The notes beneath the pieces were generated by a model. The model was not told the origin of the DNA, searched no databases, and worked only from the letters and a program-made list of their open reading frames with translations. Both the position numbers and the translations under genes were made by a program. From Hydractinia symbiolongicarpus (Eukaryota > Cnidaria > Hydrozoa > Anthoathecata > Hydractiniidae), in assembly GCF_029227915.1 (NCBI RefSeq), contig NC_079876.1, forward strand, positions 12,338,001 through 12,402,000: a DNA stretch of 64,000 nucleotides. Reading direction: 5' to 3'. This document shows positions 1 through 13,300 of the stretch, in pieces. The number at the start of each line of letters is the position of its first letter. Position 1 is the stretch's first letter.

Positions 1-1393
1 TTCTGTCGCTGCTTCTACTTTTGTTTATATTCATTTTAAGTAACGGTTGTTTCAAGTTGTCTTGTTTATGAATCATTGACGTCGATTGAAAGACTTCATC
101 GTCATCGTCGCTCAGTTGCTTTGGAAACGTCGGTGAATGATTTTTTATCGAAAATTGCTCCTCGCCATAATAAGTACCTGCGGTTACATTTGTCGCCGAT
201 GAATCTGCAAGTTTGACGTCGACTTGTCTTTTATTATTGTGATTTAAATCTTCTGGATTACTTCTCTTTCGTGACGTCAGCAGATCTCGATTTGACGCGC
301 TGCTACTGCGCGACCATCTTTTACTGCGGACTGAAAACGAAGTTGTTAAAGTGTTGCGAAATGTTTCCCATCGGTAATTTCGAACTCGTCGAATACAACA
401 CGAACAAAATAGTTTCAACGTCGTACGTCGAAACGACGTGTGTAACTTGCTGTATATGATTGGATTAGCACAGTTGTTTGCCATTTGTATCGTCTGCAGA
501 ATTGTGAAAATGCGAATGGTGAGACGAAAACTCATTTTGTGGTCACCGTACATGTACAAGAGATAAAAGACATTGATTGGAATAACACAAACGTAAAACA
601 CAATAATTATCGTTATTAATAAATTCGCAGCTTTTCGATTGCGTTTTATACGCAGTCGCATTGCTTGTTGGTGGTGCACGAACAACTCGTTTCTTGCAGA
701 CTTTCCCAACTCTATTATTATCAATGGGTAAATAATGGAAATCAAGACAATCGGAAGAAAGAGCTGGGCAAATAGGGCAATAAAAATGTGTTTTTCTCTT
801 GTTTCTGCGCTACCAAAATCTCGACAGACGTGAATGTCGATTGGTTTGTCGTGATGAAGTTGAATTCTGTCGCCGACAAAATAACTGAACCCAACACCAC
901 TGCTAATCAACCACGTAACAACGATTACAGTTACTATCGTGCAAAGTTCGGGCCGTTTACGTAGTGGCCATCTTACTATTACAAAGCGATCAATCGATAT
1001 AACAACTAACGTTAAAGCAGACACGGTAATACTCGTCATCGATAAAAACGATACAATTTTGCAACCAGTGTCCCCTATCGCGTGAAAACTATGTTCCATA
1101 TTCTCTAGCAACATTTTTCCTGGCACAATAATCGATCCAATCAAGTCTGAACAGGCTAAACTCACCATCAGCATTTCACACGTTTTTAGTTTGGACCATC
1201 GAGAACCAAAGACAAGCAAGACAAGAATATTACCCAGAATTCCAACAATAAAAATTAACGTGCAAAAGATAACTGTAAAGTACTTTAATAAAGTGTCGCT
1301 CTCCGGCGGAGAAGGTGTTGTCTCGTTCAAAGTAGTCGTGGTTGTTTCCACCGATGACATTGAATAGTTGATCAGTTGTGTTGCAAAAGCCAT
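1..1393 (-). CDS. Class A (rhodopsin-like) GPCR, single exon, C-terminus cut by window edge
   Basis: Reading the minus strand from the ATG at 1393 gives 464 codons without a stop to the window edge, so the C-terminus lies outside. The first ~38 residues are Ser/Thr-rich with N-glycosylation sites and no clear signal peptide. TM1 carries GN (N55) and TM2 has SLACSD (D83). A conserved Cys (C111) opens TM3 and can pair with C190 in ECL2. TM3 ends in D135-R136-F137 rather than DRY, TM6 has CVIP (269-272) rather than CWxP, and TM7 has NPIIY (310-314). LFCSCC (328-333) after helix 8 is a likely palmitoylation site. A polar, Ser-rich tail follows. The family is a G-protein-coupled receptor of the plasma membrane. 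The overall look is that of a peptide receptor, but the ligand cannot be told. There is no intron in the visible part. Confidence 0.93.
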   Translation of the reverse strand, partial: MAFATQLINYSMSSVETTTTTLNETTPSPPESDTLLKYFTVIFCTLIFIVGILGNILVLLVFGSRWSKLKTCEMLMVSLACSDLIGSIIVPGKMLLENMEHSFHAIGDTGCKIVSFLSMTSITVSALTLVVISIDRFVIVRWPLRKRPELCTIVTVIVVTWLISSGVGFSYFVGDRIQLHHDKPIDIHVCRDFGSAETREKHIFIALFAQLFLPIVLISIIYPLIIIELGKSARNELFVHHQQAMRLRIKRNRKAANLLITIIIVFYVCVIPINVFYLLYMYGDHKMSFRLTIRIFTILQTIQMANNCANPIIYSKLHTSFRRTTLKLFCSCCIRRVRNYRWETFRNTLTTSFSVRSKRWSRSSSASNRDLLTSRKRSNPEDLNHNNKRQVDVKLADSSATNVTAGTYYGEEQFSIKNHSPTFPKQLSDDDDEVFQSTSMIHKQDNLKQPLLKMNINKSRSSDR

Positions 1394-1943
1394 AATGGTG
1401 CATCAACAGCGCAGCTCGTTTTTTATTTCTAAATGAAAGAAATTACACGTTTAAATACTCGTGTTTTTCATATGAACTTTTCAAACTGCTTCACTCGAAA
1501 CTACTAAATTTACTGTTTCCATTGGGTACGGAAAATGATATAATGGTAGATACAGCAAAGACGTCATCTTATGACGTATACATTTTAAAGTTAGCAAGTA
1601 AACCGTAATGTGAGGACATTAATATTTACTTGTTTAAGCTTCACTGCATGGAAAGAATTATGCCTTGTTTACTCAATTCAATAACAAAGAAAGTCATTCT
1701 AGTAAGCGAGCAAAAGGGAAAATTTTACTATCCTTTAAAACCGATATAGAATAAATAAAAAATACAAATAAAAAATATAAAAAAAAAGAAATAGACAAAA
1801 AACTAATGACACAAGCTTGCATAAACCTCGTACCCAGGGCTAAATATTTTATCCTGAAAAAAAAAGGATCGTAGCAAATCCTTCTTATGAACTTTATATA
1901 TATATACCATGTTATATATATATAACATGGTATATATATGCCA

Positions 1944-2024
1944 TATTTGGGACGACTCCATGTTTAGGAGGACACCATGTTTGGGAGGACATCATGTTTG
2001 GGAGGACATCATATTTGGGAAGAA
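1944..2024. repeat. Short tandem repeat, ~18-bp unit
   Basis: Four to five imperfect copies of a unit like atgtttgggaggacatc lie head to tail, just after a perfect palindrome built on (TA)n at 1908-1931. Confidence 0.7.
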
Positions 2025-3647
2025 ACTGCAAAAAAGTCATGTGACAATTTTACCTTTGACCTGGGTAAAGCGATACCTAAACTTCCTTACTACTTTCGTC
2101 TAATAAATAAGTAATTTCCTGCACGATCTGAGGTCACAACCTTTTTGTCTTGATGTATTGCCTCTGCTACTTTTCAAAACATACTTCTTTCAAATTCCTT
2201 ATGAAATCTTGTAAAGATGATTTTATTTATATAAATATCAACAACAGCGTAAATAAATAAATAAAGTCTAAACTAAAATCAAATGCTAACTAAATCTTAG
2301 ATGTTGTATTAACGTTGGAAATGTTGAGGACGCGTAAACAGTTGACAAGCCTCTTAACGCCCTACTAACTGTGCCTTCAAAGAACAACACTATTGCTTTT
2401 AACCATGTCAGTAAGCTGAATTGACGGCAGCCGACTGGTAACGTGTTTGTTTTAGATTTATTGCTTTTTTGAAACAACTTTATGTGTCTTTAACAGGTGG
2501 AATGGACCTTGTTTTTGTACTCCCAGATAGCTCTTTGGGACTGTTTACACGCAGTCAATCTCCTTATTGAGGGAATTGCACAGACTTGTTAAGTGCTAGG
2601 TGAAGGTTGGCTTTGCGGAATAGAGTAGCAGATGAAAATTTTTCCGCTTCTTAGCAGCGCGAGTAAGGTTAACAACTGTACAATGTGAGACTGAAAGCTC
2701 TGTTTTAAAAAGAAGTAGATACTTTCTCAAAAAGAAGTTAGCTCAAATGTGAATAAAATATACATACACCACGACGAAACATGTACTATATATGTAATAC
2801 GCAATTCCATCTACGTCATACATAAGATATGCGTCACACTGGATGTGATTTTCTGTGTTAATAAAATGTATTTTGTTTCACGAACGAAGTATTTCTGCTG
2901 AACGCAAACACATCTTCAAATCTCCGTAGGAGAGACGTGAAAGCGAGGTTGGATTTATGTTTTACATCGTGTTATAACAAGATGGCGTGCAAGAGGTGAC
3001 GACAGTATTAAGTGCTGCGCCAGGGTTGCACTTCGCACAGAATGCCAATTAAAATTTTTAAATTTATTAATGATGTACTTATATTTCTGTTTCTGTTTGG
3101 TCAGTATATTATAAAAAATTTATCATATTTTATAGAATTTTTTAAAAATTAATTAGTAAAAAGAAAATTATTTACTGCTACGAAACTAGAAGTAATGATT
3201 CCAGTTCGAGGCTGGAAGCTTCTTATGATACTAAAAAATGAGCCCACAAAACAAACTTTATTACTGATATTGAAAAAAGGCAAGGGGAATATATAACAAA
3301 AACGAGACAAAAGGAAAAGGGTATAAGAGTGCTTAAATAAAAAAAGTTTCAGTTGATTCCGTTCCAACATGTGACTTCTACCTGTAGACCTCCTGCAAAG
3401 ATATGACGCAATATAACAATTAAGAGATTGCCACGTGAGACAAGTCAATAATATGGAGCTCATATAGTAGAGTTATATCAACACATTAAGCACGCTATCT
3501 TTTCATGCCATGATTTAATTATTTCTAAATAACTTATTTATTTATCTGTTTTAGGTAGTTTGGTCATCCTCGTCGCTGGTACTCCTAAGGTTAAAAGGCA
3601 AGTTAAAATCAACTTGGTTGAAATATATGTAATTTCGTCCCCAGAGT

Positions 3648-3718
3648 TATCTTAGTTTAGACAGACCCTAATGCAGGATCCCTAGAGTTATTTTAGTTTA
3701 GACAGACCCTTATGTAGG
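3648..3718. repeat. Two-copy direct repeat (~36 bp)
   Basis: Two adjacent copies share agagttatYttagtttagac, then agaccctWatgYagg. They differ at a few positions. No coding potential. Confidence 0.7.
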
Positions 3719-5841
3719 GTTGATGCCTATAAGAAAGGAGAGGGCCTGGAGTCGACGTTCCCTTACTATATATGTAAGAGGAAATATAAATAATAAATAG
3801 ATAACACAGAAATAAATAATAAATAGATAAACGAAATATTCCAAAGAAACAAATTAGCCGTATAACCCCGCGTTAGTCTCCAGGACTCTTTTAGTTTCGT
3901 GATATCGGAGTCCCGATGCAGTCACCCTAAAAATTCATGGTAACAAAGTTGATATATTCTCTGTTCACGTAGAACACAGCTCACCCCATGACCCTCTTAA
4001 TATAAGTTTTCTTCATCCAATATTTTTGCTGCCTTAGTAATGACGTAATATTCTATTTATATCACAGATTAATTAATAATGGTGTTCCACGAATGAGTTT
4101 CCATTGAAAAAGATAATTGAGTGCATTAATTATATGTCACATCGTTGCCTCAGGTATACCTTTTTAAATGAGTAAAACGGCATATAAACAATCTACTTCG
4201 TTCCTACTTATGTTCAATGAAATTGAAATGTCATTTTGGGATGGAATAAACATTTTTTGATAATATTATGTTGCTCCTTACTGACGTCATTTTTATCGTC
4301 ACGACGTCACGACGAAAAGAAGATCGGCGTTAATAGCGCACAATCGACGGAAAACTGTCTCGTTGTTAGGACTTTTGTCACTCAACGACGCAGTGATTAT
4401 TTACAGACCTGATCAGCCCCAGGATCACGGTTTCTCACTGGCATCTTCTCAGAGACACGAAGCATCTTTTACATATCCTTTGCAGGTTTATTCTGTAATT
4501 CTTATCACATATTTTTGTCCTGGTTGAAGGTAAACAAAAGAGAGATTTGGAGTCGTGTTTGGCTATCTACAAATATTAAATTCTCGCGAAATGAAAGTTT
4601 ACATAACTTATAAAAAAATGATAAAATACATCACAAAATTGTTCCGTGACACAAAGAAGTACCAGGTACGAAAGTTTTAAAAGAAATTACCCGTCCTGTA
4701 TTTACCTGGTGAATAAATTCTCCAACATGCACCATCAAGTCAATGTTATTAAATGCACAGGAGGTTTACATGCGCGCAAACATAAGCAAAAAACAAAGAT
4801 ATTAAACACTAATTACAATAACGAGGTGGCGTCATCAACTTAATTACTTTAATGTCAGTCATGGCGCTGGAATATAATGACACCAATCCTAATGAAGTTG
4901 AAATGTATGCTCACGCACTCCTTCGTAACGCTCCTCCACAGTGTTACACATTACCCTATTGACAATGTTTGTTCATATTAATAAATCCACGTAGAGTCTG
5001 TTGTCATTTATCTCTACTAACAAAGTCGATTTTGTTTTGCATAAGCACGCCATTTATGATATGTAAAAAAGAGATCGGGGGGAGAGGTTGTCATTTTTAG
5101 AGTCACGTACGCAGCACACTAAATATTCTTTTGGTTTTGAGTACAATTGTTTTTAAAAGCTGAGACTTTTAGTTTTTTAAACGAAGAACGTCGTTAGCAG
5201 CGTAAAAACAAAAATTCAAAAAGTCGGTAACTTTTAAATTTAAAATCTAAGCTATCATTTTGAAAAACGTTAAGAATGGACGTGAAGTGGAGAGAGCTAA
5301 GAAAACGTTAAAAATGACATTTCAGAATTTTTTTGATCACTTTGTGAAATTTAACACGAGTTTTCGCTGTCTTAAGAACTCAGCATCACCTTTGTCTTAA
5401 TGCAGTAAAGAAGCAATAAGATTAAGAAGAATTTTAGCCAGAAGTTGAGGTATAGCTATTGGAACGGAATTCGTAAAAAACGGGAAATTAGAGTGATAAA
5501 CAATTACGGAATTAAAAAATATGGAATCAAAACGGGTCGGACAATTCAATTTCCAGGTCATCTTTAGGTCAAAAATAAAAAATGTCTATGTCAAATTCGT
5601 AATTATCTCTGAAGAAATTTGTTACACAGAGCGTGGAAACTCAACAAATATAATAAAAAAATGGTTTTTGACAAGTTATATTTTTTGTCCCAGAATATAC
5701 TCTGGACTGGATATAACGATTCAAAATGCACACACTTTGTTCTCAGTCTCTCTTACTGCTTTGTTGATAGAAACTAGAAGGCAAGTAGTAAAAAGAACGC
5801 AAGAAAATGTAAATGCATTAACACACGTAATCAATCAAACC

Positions 5842-5930
5842 CAACCTCGTCCTCAGGGTCTTCTGGCCCCTGAGCCAATATTACGGAGTGAACTTCATCA
5901 ACAAGGCAAAACGCTCTGGTAGCGAGGTTG
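5842..5930. mobile_element. Palindromic MITE of the CAACCTCGT family
   Basis: The left end caacctcgtcctcaggg and right end ctctggtagcgaggttg are inverted copies. The flanking 9-mers aatcaaacc (5833-5841) and aaacaaacc (5931-5939) differ at one base, as expected for an old 9-bp target-site duplication. Confidence 0.75.
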
Positions 5931-7748
5931 AAACAAACCCTGACTAACCCGGACATAATATGTTTCAGAAGAGGGGAGGTGTACGTCTTACAAGTAGTTC
6001 GAAACACTACTTATAAAAGACACTAATAACTTATTCCCGCTTTCCTATCAATACTACTAATTTTTTCGGTACAGTGATTTTGTGTTAACACTTCAATAAA
6101 TAACAAAAAATAACTTTTGACAAAAAAACGACAATATCCAAAAATATTTTACGCAGCATTTGTACGGCCTGCTATGTGCAACTTATCAAGTAGTTCCCAG
6201 ATCTTTTACGTCAAGCAAATGACGTAATTTTTTTTGGAAAAGTGTTCCTAGGAAACCAATCTTTCTTACCATAGATCCGTACCAAGACTGTTGCACTCTC
6301 CGTCACACAAAACAAATGCCTTGCATTCTTGTTTTTTTATAGGCGTCGAAGATGAAGAAAAGAAGACAAAAAAAGAATACATAAATAATTTTAAGTTGTA
6401 GTGCACAGCTGACTCTACCATGTTCTTTTAAAATATAATGACTACTTCTAATTGTAGTAAATGTTATGACAAAAAGTCTACTATGGTAATATTAAGCGAA
6501 CTAAAATATTTATTTGCGATAAATGTCAAAGAAAATTTTTCAGTCAACTTGGTGTGAAGTGCCAGGTTGTTCTTATCACAATACATAATATTTGAAAACT
6601 TGCTCAATATTTGAGAAAAAAAACAACAATTTGGCTTTCAACCATTTTTAATTACAATAATTTTTCTTCCAACCTCATTTCCAATTCTTTCCACATTGTC
6701 TCGTTGGAAATTTACACAAATTTTTTTTTAATAAATTAAAATAGTTTGCCCGTACTAAAAAATGAAATACCCCGTGTCCAAACGCTTTCTTTGTTAAAAA
6801 GAATGTTAAAAAGAATATCTTTGGTCTTTTTTAACTTTAGATAGGCATCTTTTATATAACAAACCTCTTGCTCCTCTCTATGATGGAGACCTTTCTCGGC
6901 AACAGATGAATTGACGGTCAAACACACATAACAAAACATATAGCGGACGTGTTACAGTGCTTACTCCTCAGCAGGCATCATTTTAAGGTACCAATTTTGA
7001 TTTTTCTCCCCTCCCCTTTCTAAAATTGACCTTACTATAGCGGACACGTACACCAATGGATGAAGTAGAACAATTCTTGTAACAAGTTTGTTTATTTTTT
7101 ATATTTACATTATATTTTTTAATTTTATATATTTGAATTTTTTGTTGAATTATTCTGTGAATTGTTTATTGTTGTATTTTCCAGGGATTTAAAATATAAA
7201 AACTCATAAGGATTTCTTGCGCCTGTTTCCTTTTTGGAATCAAAGGTATCATATCTATCTACACTCGGTTAGAAGGTTTCACTGCATTTGCAAACAGATC
7301 ATGGTAAGATTGGTTCAAATAATGGATTTTACAAAGATTACATGAAGAGATTTTTAATACGATGTATTTTATTGCATGAAAATTTCGCTGTATGTGTCCT
7401 CAAAACCGTTAAATTGAAATGCACCAAAAAGGATTTGATAGGAAAAATGCCACGTGGCTTAGAAACCTCATTCCCAGGGCAATTTTTGGATACTAAAAAA
7501 ACTAAAATTGCCCCGAGGCAAGGATTGGTGGCCGCGTGTTGTGAAATAGTTGACTTCGCGATCACGAGGTACTTGATTGAGTCCACAACACTGGCACCAA
7601 CCGTGCTTACCAAAACTACGCCTTATCCCACGTGATGTGAGGGAAACCAGGTAAAAATGAGCCATACATTCACAAAACCCACAGTGTGACAAAAGCTGAC
7701 GTTGCTATTCTATCTAGTGGGTAAATTATTATTTTCAGGCGAACAGTT

Positions 7749-7831
7749 CAGCCTCGTTCCCAGGGCACTTTGTCTTGTTGTTGAGTCCGTAGTAACGGCT
7801 CAGGGGCCACAAGACCCTGGGGACGAAGTTG
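7749..7831. mobile_element. Palindromic MITE of the CAACCTCGT family
   Basis: It begins cagcctcgttcccagggc and ends accctggggacgaagttg, an imperfect inverted pair about 83 bp overall. I see no clear target-site duplication. Confidence 0.65.
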
Positions 7832-8049
7832 CTAGCTATCTTCACTTTTTTTCTCTTTATTTTTACCCGAAATACACCTATTTGCTTTAAACCATAAAAA
7901 GGTAATTTTGACCAAAACACACCGAAATTTAATTTACCCCGAAATTTTCGCGCATTAAATTAACATCATTCAAATAAAAAAAATTGTCTTAAGAAATAAC
8001 AATAAAATTTTCCAGTGTTGCGATCGAGGTTTTTTTTCAAAGGATTTTA

Positions 8050-8169
8050 CAACCTCGTCTCCAGAGGCTTTTGCCTTTTTGACATAGAGGCCGGCGGCAA
8101 AAATTTGTTTAGCCGTCAGGTAAGCGCTAGAGGCTTTGACATAGGCAACAAACCCTGGGAACTAGGAGG
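8050..8169. mobile_element. Degenerate MITE of the CAACCTCGT family
   Basis: The left end caacctcgtctccagaggc is clear. The right end ccctgggaactaggagg is diverged. An internal block (gaggcttttgcctttttgacatag / gaggctttgacatag) is repeated. Borders are approximate. Confidence 0.5.
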
Positions 8170-9251
8170 AGAATTCTGGGAATTCGAATGCAATCAAACC
8201 TTTATAACAAAATTTCAGTATTTGCACCAGCCCTGTGATTGATAGTAATCTCTCAAACATTACTTTTGGCGCCAAGTTAAAACAAAGTCAAATCACCCTC
8301 GTCAACACGGGTTTGTTACCTGATGTTAAAGCTGCTAGAGCTTATAGATAGTTTCTATACCGCAGGCCTCAATATCAAAAAAACACGAACCGCTGGAAAG
8401 GAAGTTCTCAAACCTGCAAGGCAAGTCTTTTTCTTTCTTCGGCACTTCATTAGTAGATGGTTACACGAGACGTAAGGAGTAAGTATTCGACACTATTTCG
8501 ATATATTTCCCTTACCATTCGTATTTCTCCTATTGTTAATTAAATTTCCAAAAAAAACAAAAAAACTCAAACAATATCTTTTTTGTTTCGTACAAGGAAA
8601 AGAATTTCTTTTCACTTGTCCCTCCCACTTTTCTTATAAAGAAAAATAAATTCTAATAAAGAAAAAATTATCTGTGATAATCCAACTTTTGTATTTGTTT
8701 GTTTTGTAAGAAAATATATTAATATTTCGTTTAAATTTCCCGGATTTTTTCTTATAATAGTCCAGTAGAATTTTAGTTGACCTGGAAAAAAAAAATTATA
8801 TATTGAGTATTATTAATTCCTACATGATTGATTTTCCAAATTAGCGCAATTTCAACCATTTTATATATTTTACGATAACATAGCACAAAACCGTTATCAA
8901 GGATTCGTTAAGGCTGGGCAGATACTTTATAAAATTCCACTATCTTAGCTTCAATGTATTGTAAGTGTTATGCGTAAAAACATGTATTGAACTTTGATGT
9001 CATAAATTTAAATATGGCAGCCGAGGCTAAGTTGTCAGTATTTCTAGCTGCAATTAAAATTCTCTTGCTTAAAGCACCAAATGTTTGCGCATGCGTAGTA
9101 AAATTCTTTCTGACTGCAACGCCCACACTTTGGCGGCTTTGGAAGTTAAGACGAGTTAACCTGGAAACGTTTTGTACAACCCACAAATAAAAAATATGCT
9201 ACCATCTTTAAAATAATTTAACATTTTGAGCACCAAAATATACACGCTGAT

Positions 9252-9345
9252 CAACCTCGTCTCCAGGTCATCTTGTATCTTTTCTAACATCGAACAGCGC
9301 GTCCTGGTTATAGAAAAGAGACGACAGGCGCTGGGAACGAGGTTG
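9252..9345. mobile_element. Palindromic MITE of the CAACCTCGT family with 9-bp TSD
   Basis: The left end caacctcgtctccagg and right end gcgctgggaacgaggttg are inverted. The flanks cacgctgat (9243-9251) and cacgccgat (9346-9354) match at 8 of 9 bases, giving a 9-bp target-site duplication. Confidence 0.8.
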
Positions 9346-9366
9346 CACGCCGATAGCTGTGCAGTC

Positions 9367-9437
9367 CAACTACGTTCCTAGGACTTGTTAGGCTTCATAA
9401 GATATAAAATACCTAACAAGACCTGGAGACGAGGTTG
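9367..9437. mobile_element. Palindromic MITE of the CAACCTCGT family
   Basis: Inverted arms run from caactacgttcctaggacttgt to caagacctggagacgaggttg, both including the internal acttgttagg / cctaacaag stretch. It lies 21 bp from the previous element. The target duplication is unclear. Confidence 0.7.
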
Positions 9438-10312
9438 CTGCACACTCATAAACGCTTTAATGGAAAGTAGGCTTAACTCACAAAAGAAAATCCAATTGCT
9501 AAAATGGTATTCTGTTAAATATCAAAATTCCTCCCTTTTTGGTCTACACAATACTCTTTGTGGTCCATGCAATAAGTCTAAGGTTTAAATACTTAAAATG
9601 TATTTTAAACAGTTTGTTTACGATAAATAAGTAAAATTCAATAACAACAACTATATAACGAGATTTAAAAAATAAAAAAACTAGAGTTTGATATATCGAG
9701 CAAAAATATTTTATGCAAAAATCGAGCAAAAGAAGTCTTGTAGCTCAGCGAAAATGCGACGTTATCAAACAATAATTTAAAAGTTCTTGAAAAATAAACT
9801 CAATTTAATGACCTGACTTAGATGAGATAATTTCTAACCTTTTTATGCAGCCTGGTTTGAGTGAAAAACACCTGATCACGGACAATAAAATCGTGCTTAA
9901 AAGCATCCAGAACCATAAAAATAACAAAAATAATACGAAAAAGAAAATTATTTGCTACAAAAAATAAAAATTATAATACAAAATAAAAGCTCTCCCGAAA
10001 AAATTTCCAAACATGTGCCTCTGTTTTTGTTATAACCATGGCGACTAAAAAGAATTAACGCGCTTTAAAAGTTTTAAAAGTTTAAAACTTTAAAAGTAAC
10101 TAAAGAAGTTTAAAATAGAAATAAATATACAATAACACAAACAATTAACACAATGTCCGTGGTCAAACAGACGAGATAAAAACGTAATTAAAAACCAGTT
10201 TAAAACGAGGTAACCAGCCTCGTTTTGCTACAGCGTTTATAAGGTTATATGAATTTAAATAAAAACTTCTTTGAACTTTGGCAACATTGAATAGACTTTC
10301 CACGCATGCGTG

Positions 10313-13300
10313 TTATACATATGAAACATGCGCACTAGGTTCATCTAACGTCATATACTGATTCCCTAGTTTCATTACACTACTTGAACTTTTTTGTCTC
10401 GATCTTTTTCTTCTCGATTTTGGTTTGTGATTGTTATGATGTCCGATATCAAAAATGTCTTCCTCAGAAGCGGAGTAGCCATTTTCACTAAACTCACTGG
10501 GCTCGTCTTCTATACTATTTACAGATGAATGTTTTGAATGTTTTTTCTTTCTGTTTTCCGTATTGTTGTTATTACTTTTTAAGTGACCCATAACCATGTT
10601 ATCTAAAAAAAAAAAAACTTTTATTCAATGAAGAAAAAAAAGAAAGAAAATTCTTCGATAATATGTTCTATAAAGTATTTTTTTTAACTTTATTGTATTG
10701 ACACCAAGCTCTATATAAGAAAATGTTGACTTCGATATCATCTTTTTTGAGTTGTTTCTTCAGAACTTTTTTTGCGCAGAACAAAAAAAAGCGAACCTTT
10801 TTTAACCTTTAAATTTTTCGACAAAGAACAAATTAAATATCTAATTCCAATTCTTACTCAATAATTGTTTTTCTTTATCCTTTTTCATATTAAAAGTATC
10901 TTTATCAGTGATAGAACTCAGTTTCCGGGTAGGCGAGGCAAGATCAGTCATGCTAGATGATCGAGATGTTTTATAATAGCTGCTCGAGTAATCACTATCA
11001 GTGTCCTTTATATCATCCTCACAATCGTGCAACCACTGCATAACGTGTTCCTGTGAACGGCCCAAATCATCGGGCCCCTTAAAGTTATATAATGGCGGCC
11101 TAAGCTGCGCATCTTTATTTGGAATATCTGTCATTGTAGCGGCGTCACTTTTTAAGGTTCCATTATCAGGCGAGGATAACAAGTCAGGTTGTTTTGGTGC
11201 ATTGCTTTGCGGTACAACAGTTGCGTCGTTTGAGCTTAGTGTGTTGCGGTCTGTTAAATACTCATTCGAGTTAATATTACGGTAACCGATCAAATCAACC
11301 GTTGAGACATCAGTCATTGGAATTGCCTGTTCTTCACGATCGATCACATATTCGAGTGATTTCACAGAGCGTAATTTAGCGTGGTTCGGAGATGGTGTTT
11401 GTATGTGTTCAATCATCGATTTCCGATTCTCTGATGGTTTCTGCACTTTCTTACACAAATACTCAGCAGATTTCCTGTGAGAGCAATCTTTATGTAAGCT
11501 CCGCAGAGAGGGTGCTTGAGCCAAGTTTAACATATCTACAGAAGTAGCCCCACTTAAAGCACGATATGAACTGTATTGCTTTAAGTCTGGTTTCGATCTG
11601 CGATGCTCGTCTTTTCGCAACCTATGAAAAGTACAGACAGTTAAAAACGTAAGAAAAACCATGACGCATTTTAATGGTAAAAACTGAAAAGAAAATATTA
11701 ATATAAATGGAAGGATTACCAAGGCTGGAAACACATTTTAAATTTTCCAACCTCATGAATTTTAGAGGAGGTTTTCGGGTCAAAATATATGTCAAAACAA
11801 TAACAAAAAAACGTGTAAGAAAAGTATAAAAAACAGTCGACATTTTAAAACATTTTGACAAAATTTTAGAACAAAATGGACGAGCAAGTATGTATTTTTA
11901 TAAATGTGATAATGAAAAATAACTACTTGAAAATTGTGTGCCTCAAGATAAACATTATTGTTTGTTCAGATTTCAGATTATTTAGAAAATTCCATTTTTC
12001 TAAAAAAATCTAAGGAGATTTTAGGGGTGTGGTCACCCAGTGCACAAAAGTAGTGCCAACCTTACTGGTTTCAGGTTATTGCATACGTTACAGGAACTTT
12101 CAAAAAAACAACAACAACACAAGACTCACTTTATATTCAAAACTTCATCCTCTGCACTACTTTCTTCTCCATCCATTTCATCGAGATCAATAAGTTTTTC
12201 TTGATTATTCAAACATTCGGTAAGAGGGGAAGTGTCATTGTCATAAGAGTTGATTGGAGAATCAGCTTCGTCAATGGTGTTCATGACAGAGATGTCACTT
12301 GTGTTATACACTACAGTGTTGCATCTGCTAGGTGTTTGGTAGACCTAAGTAAATAAGAAATAAAAAATAATAAAAATAAATAAAATTGATAAAAATAGAA
12401 ATGAAAATACAAAATATAAGTGAAAAGAATGGAAGAAGTGGATAAAATAAATCTTTTAGAACAGTGAGAAGTAAAAAGAAATAAACAAAGGATTAAAAAA
12501 TAAAAAATAAAACTCATCATAAAGTAACAAACACACTCACACTGGATGCACTAGATCCCATTCGATTGAACTGTAAAGTGTTTGTTCGGTTACTAGTTGC
12601 AGATGATAACCTTCTACGCTCGTAGTAGGAATCAGTGTTTCTTTTCAAATCACTTCTTGTATCGCATACGAAAAATCTATACCATGCTTTTCGCGCGTTT
12701 TTTTGCGCTATACAATAAAATCCAAATATGGCGAATCCTTGAAGTCCGTTGAATATGGCGAAAAGGTAACTAAACTCTAATCTGGCACCTTTAATCGCCG
12801 ACCCAAATCCAAATGCCCATGTTAAACCCATCAAGATCATAATTCCAAACGCGCGTCTCAATCGAACAAAAGCAATCCTGATAGTTGATTGGTCAGTATT
12901 CGCATTAGGCCTGGTGCTGAGTCTGTGCATAATGAAAACAAAAATGATGAAATTGATGCAAATAATAAGACCAATGGGAGCCAGATATCCTGCGTACAAC
13001 GGAATTCCAGTCACGTGACAACTAAAAGAGAAAGAGAACTGTAAACAATTTGTTGTTTTTAATTGGGTACAAATGTTACAAATTTTTCTAGTGACACGCT
13101 GTTGTTCTCTGTTGATCAAACGGTATTGTCTTCCTTCGGTCCAATGCTACCATTTTTCTCTAGCCAGAAAATGGTGTATAAACTACAGTATATTAACAAG
13201 CAAAGTCGCGCAAACTGCTACCATTTTTACTGAAATACTGAAGTGAAATAACCATACCCATGGTCGACAATATTCAAAGCAAAATGTACAAACTCCAAAA

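Larger units (their letters stand above)
1394..10312. other. Intergenic region without a convincing gene
   Basis: No open frame here has a recognisable domain or good coding character; the longest (about 5521-5922) runs into a MITE. The stretch holds several palindromic MITEs (listed separately), a short palindrome at 1908-1931 (ccatgtta..taacatgg), and a ~18-bp tandem repeat at about 1944-2024 (unit like atgtttgggaggacatc). It also holds a two-copy ~36-bp direct repeat at about 3648-3718 (agagttatcttagtttagac) and AT-rich simple sequence. The promoters of the flanking receptor gene must lie partly here, but I see no specific element. Confidence 0.6.

Noticed and set aside
1829..1875. Possible MITE end (aacctcgtacccagggc)
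   Set aside because: Only one terminus is visible; the second arm could not be located.
5521..5922. 133-codon plus-strand frame
   Set aside because: Its last third is MITE sequence and the rest has no domain or coding signature.
7288..7635. 115-codon plus-strand frame, with overlapping minus frames
   Set aside because: Contains a CCAGGGCAATTTT / AATTGCCCC inverted repeat typical of the local MITEs; no protein similarity seen.
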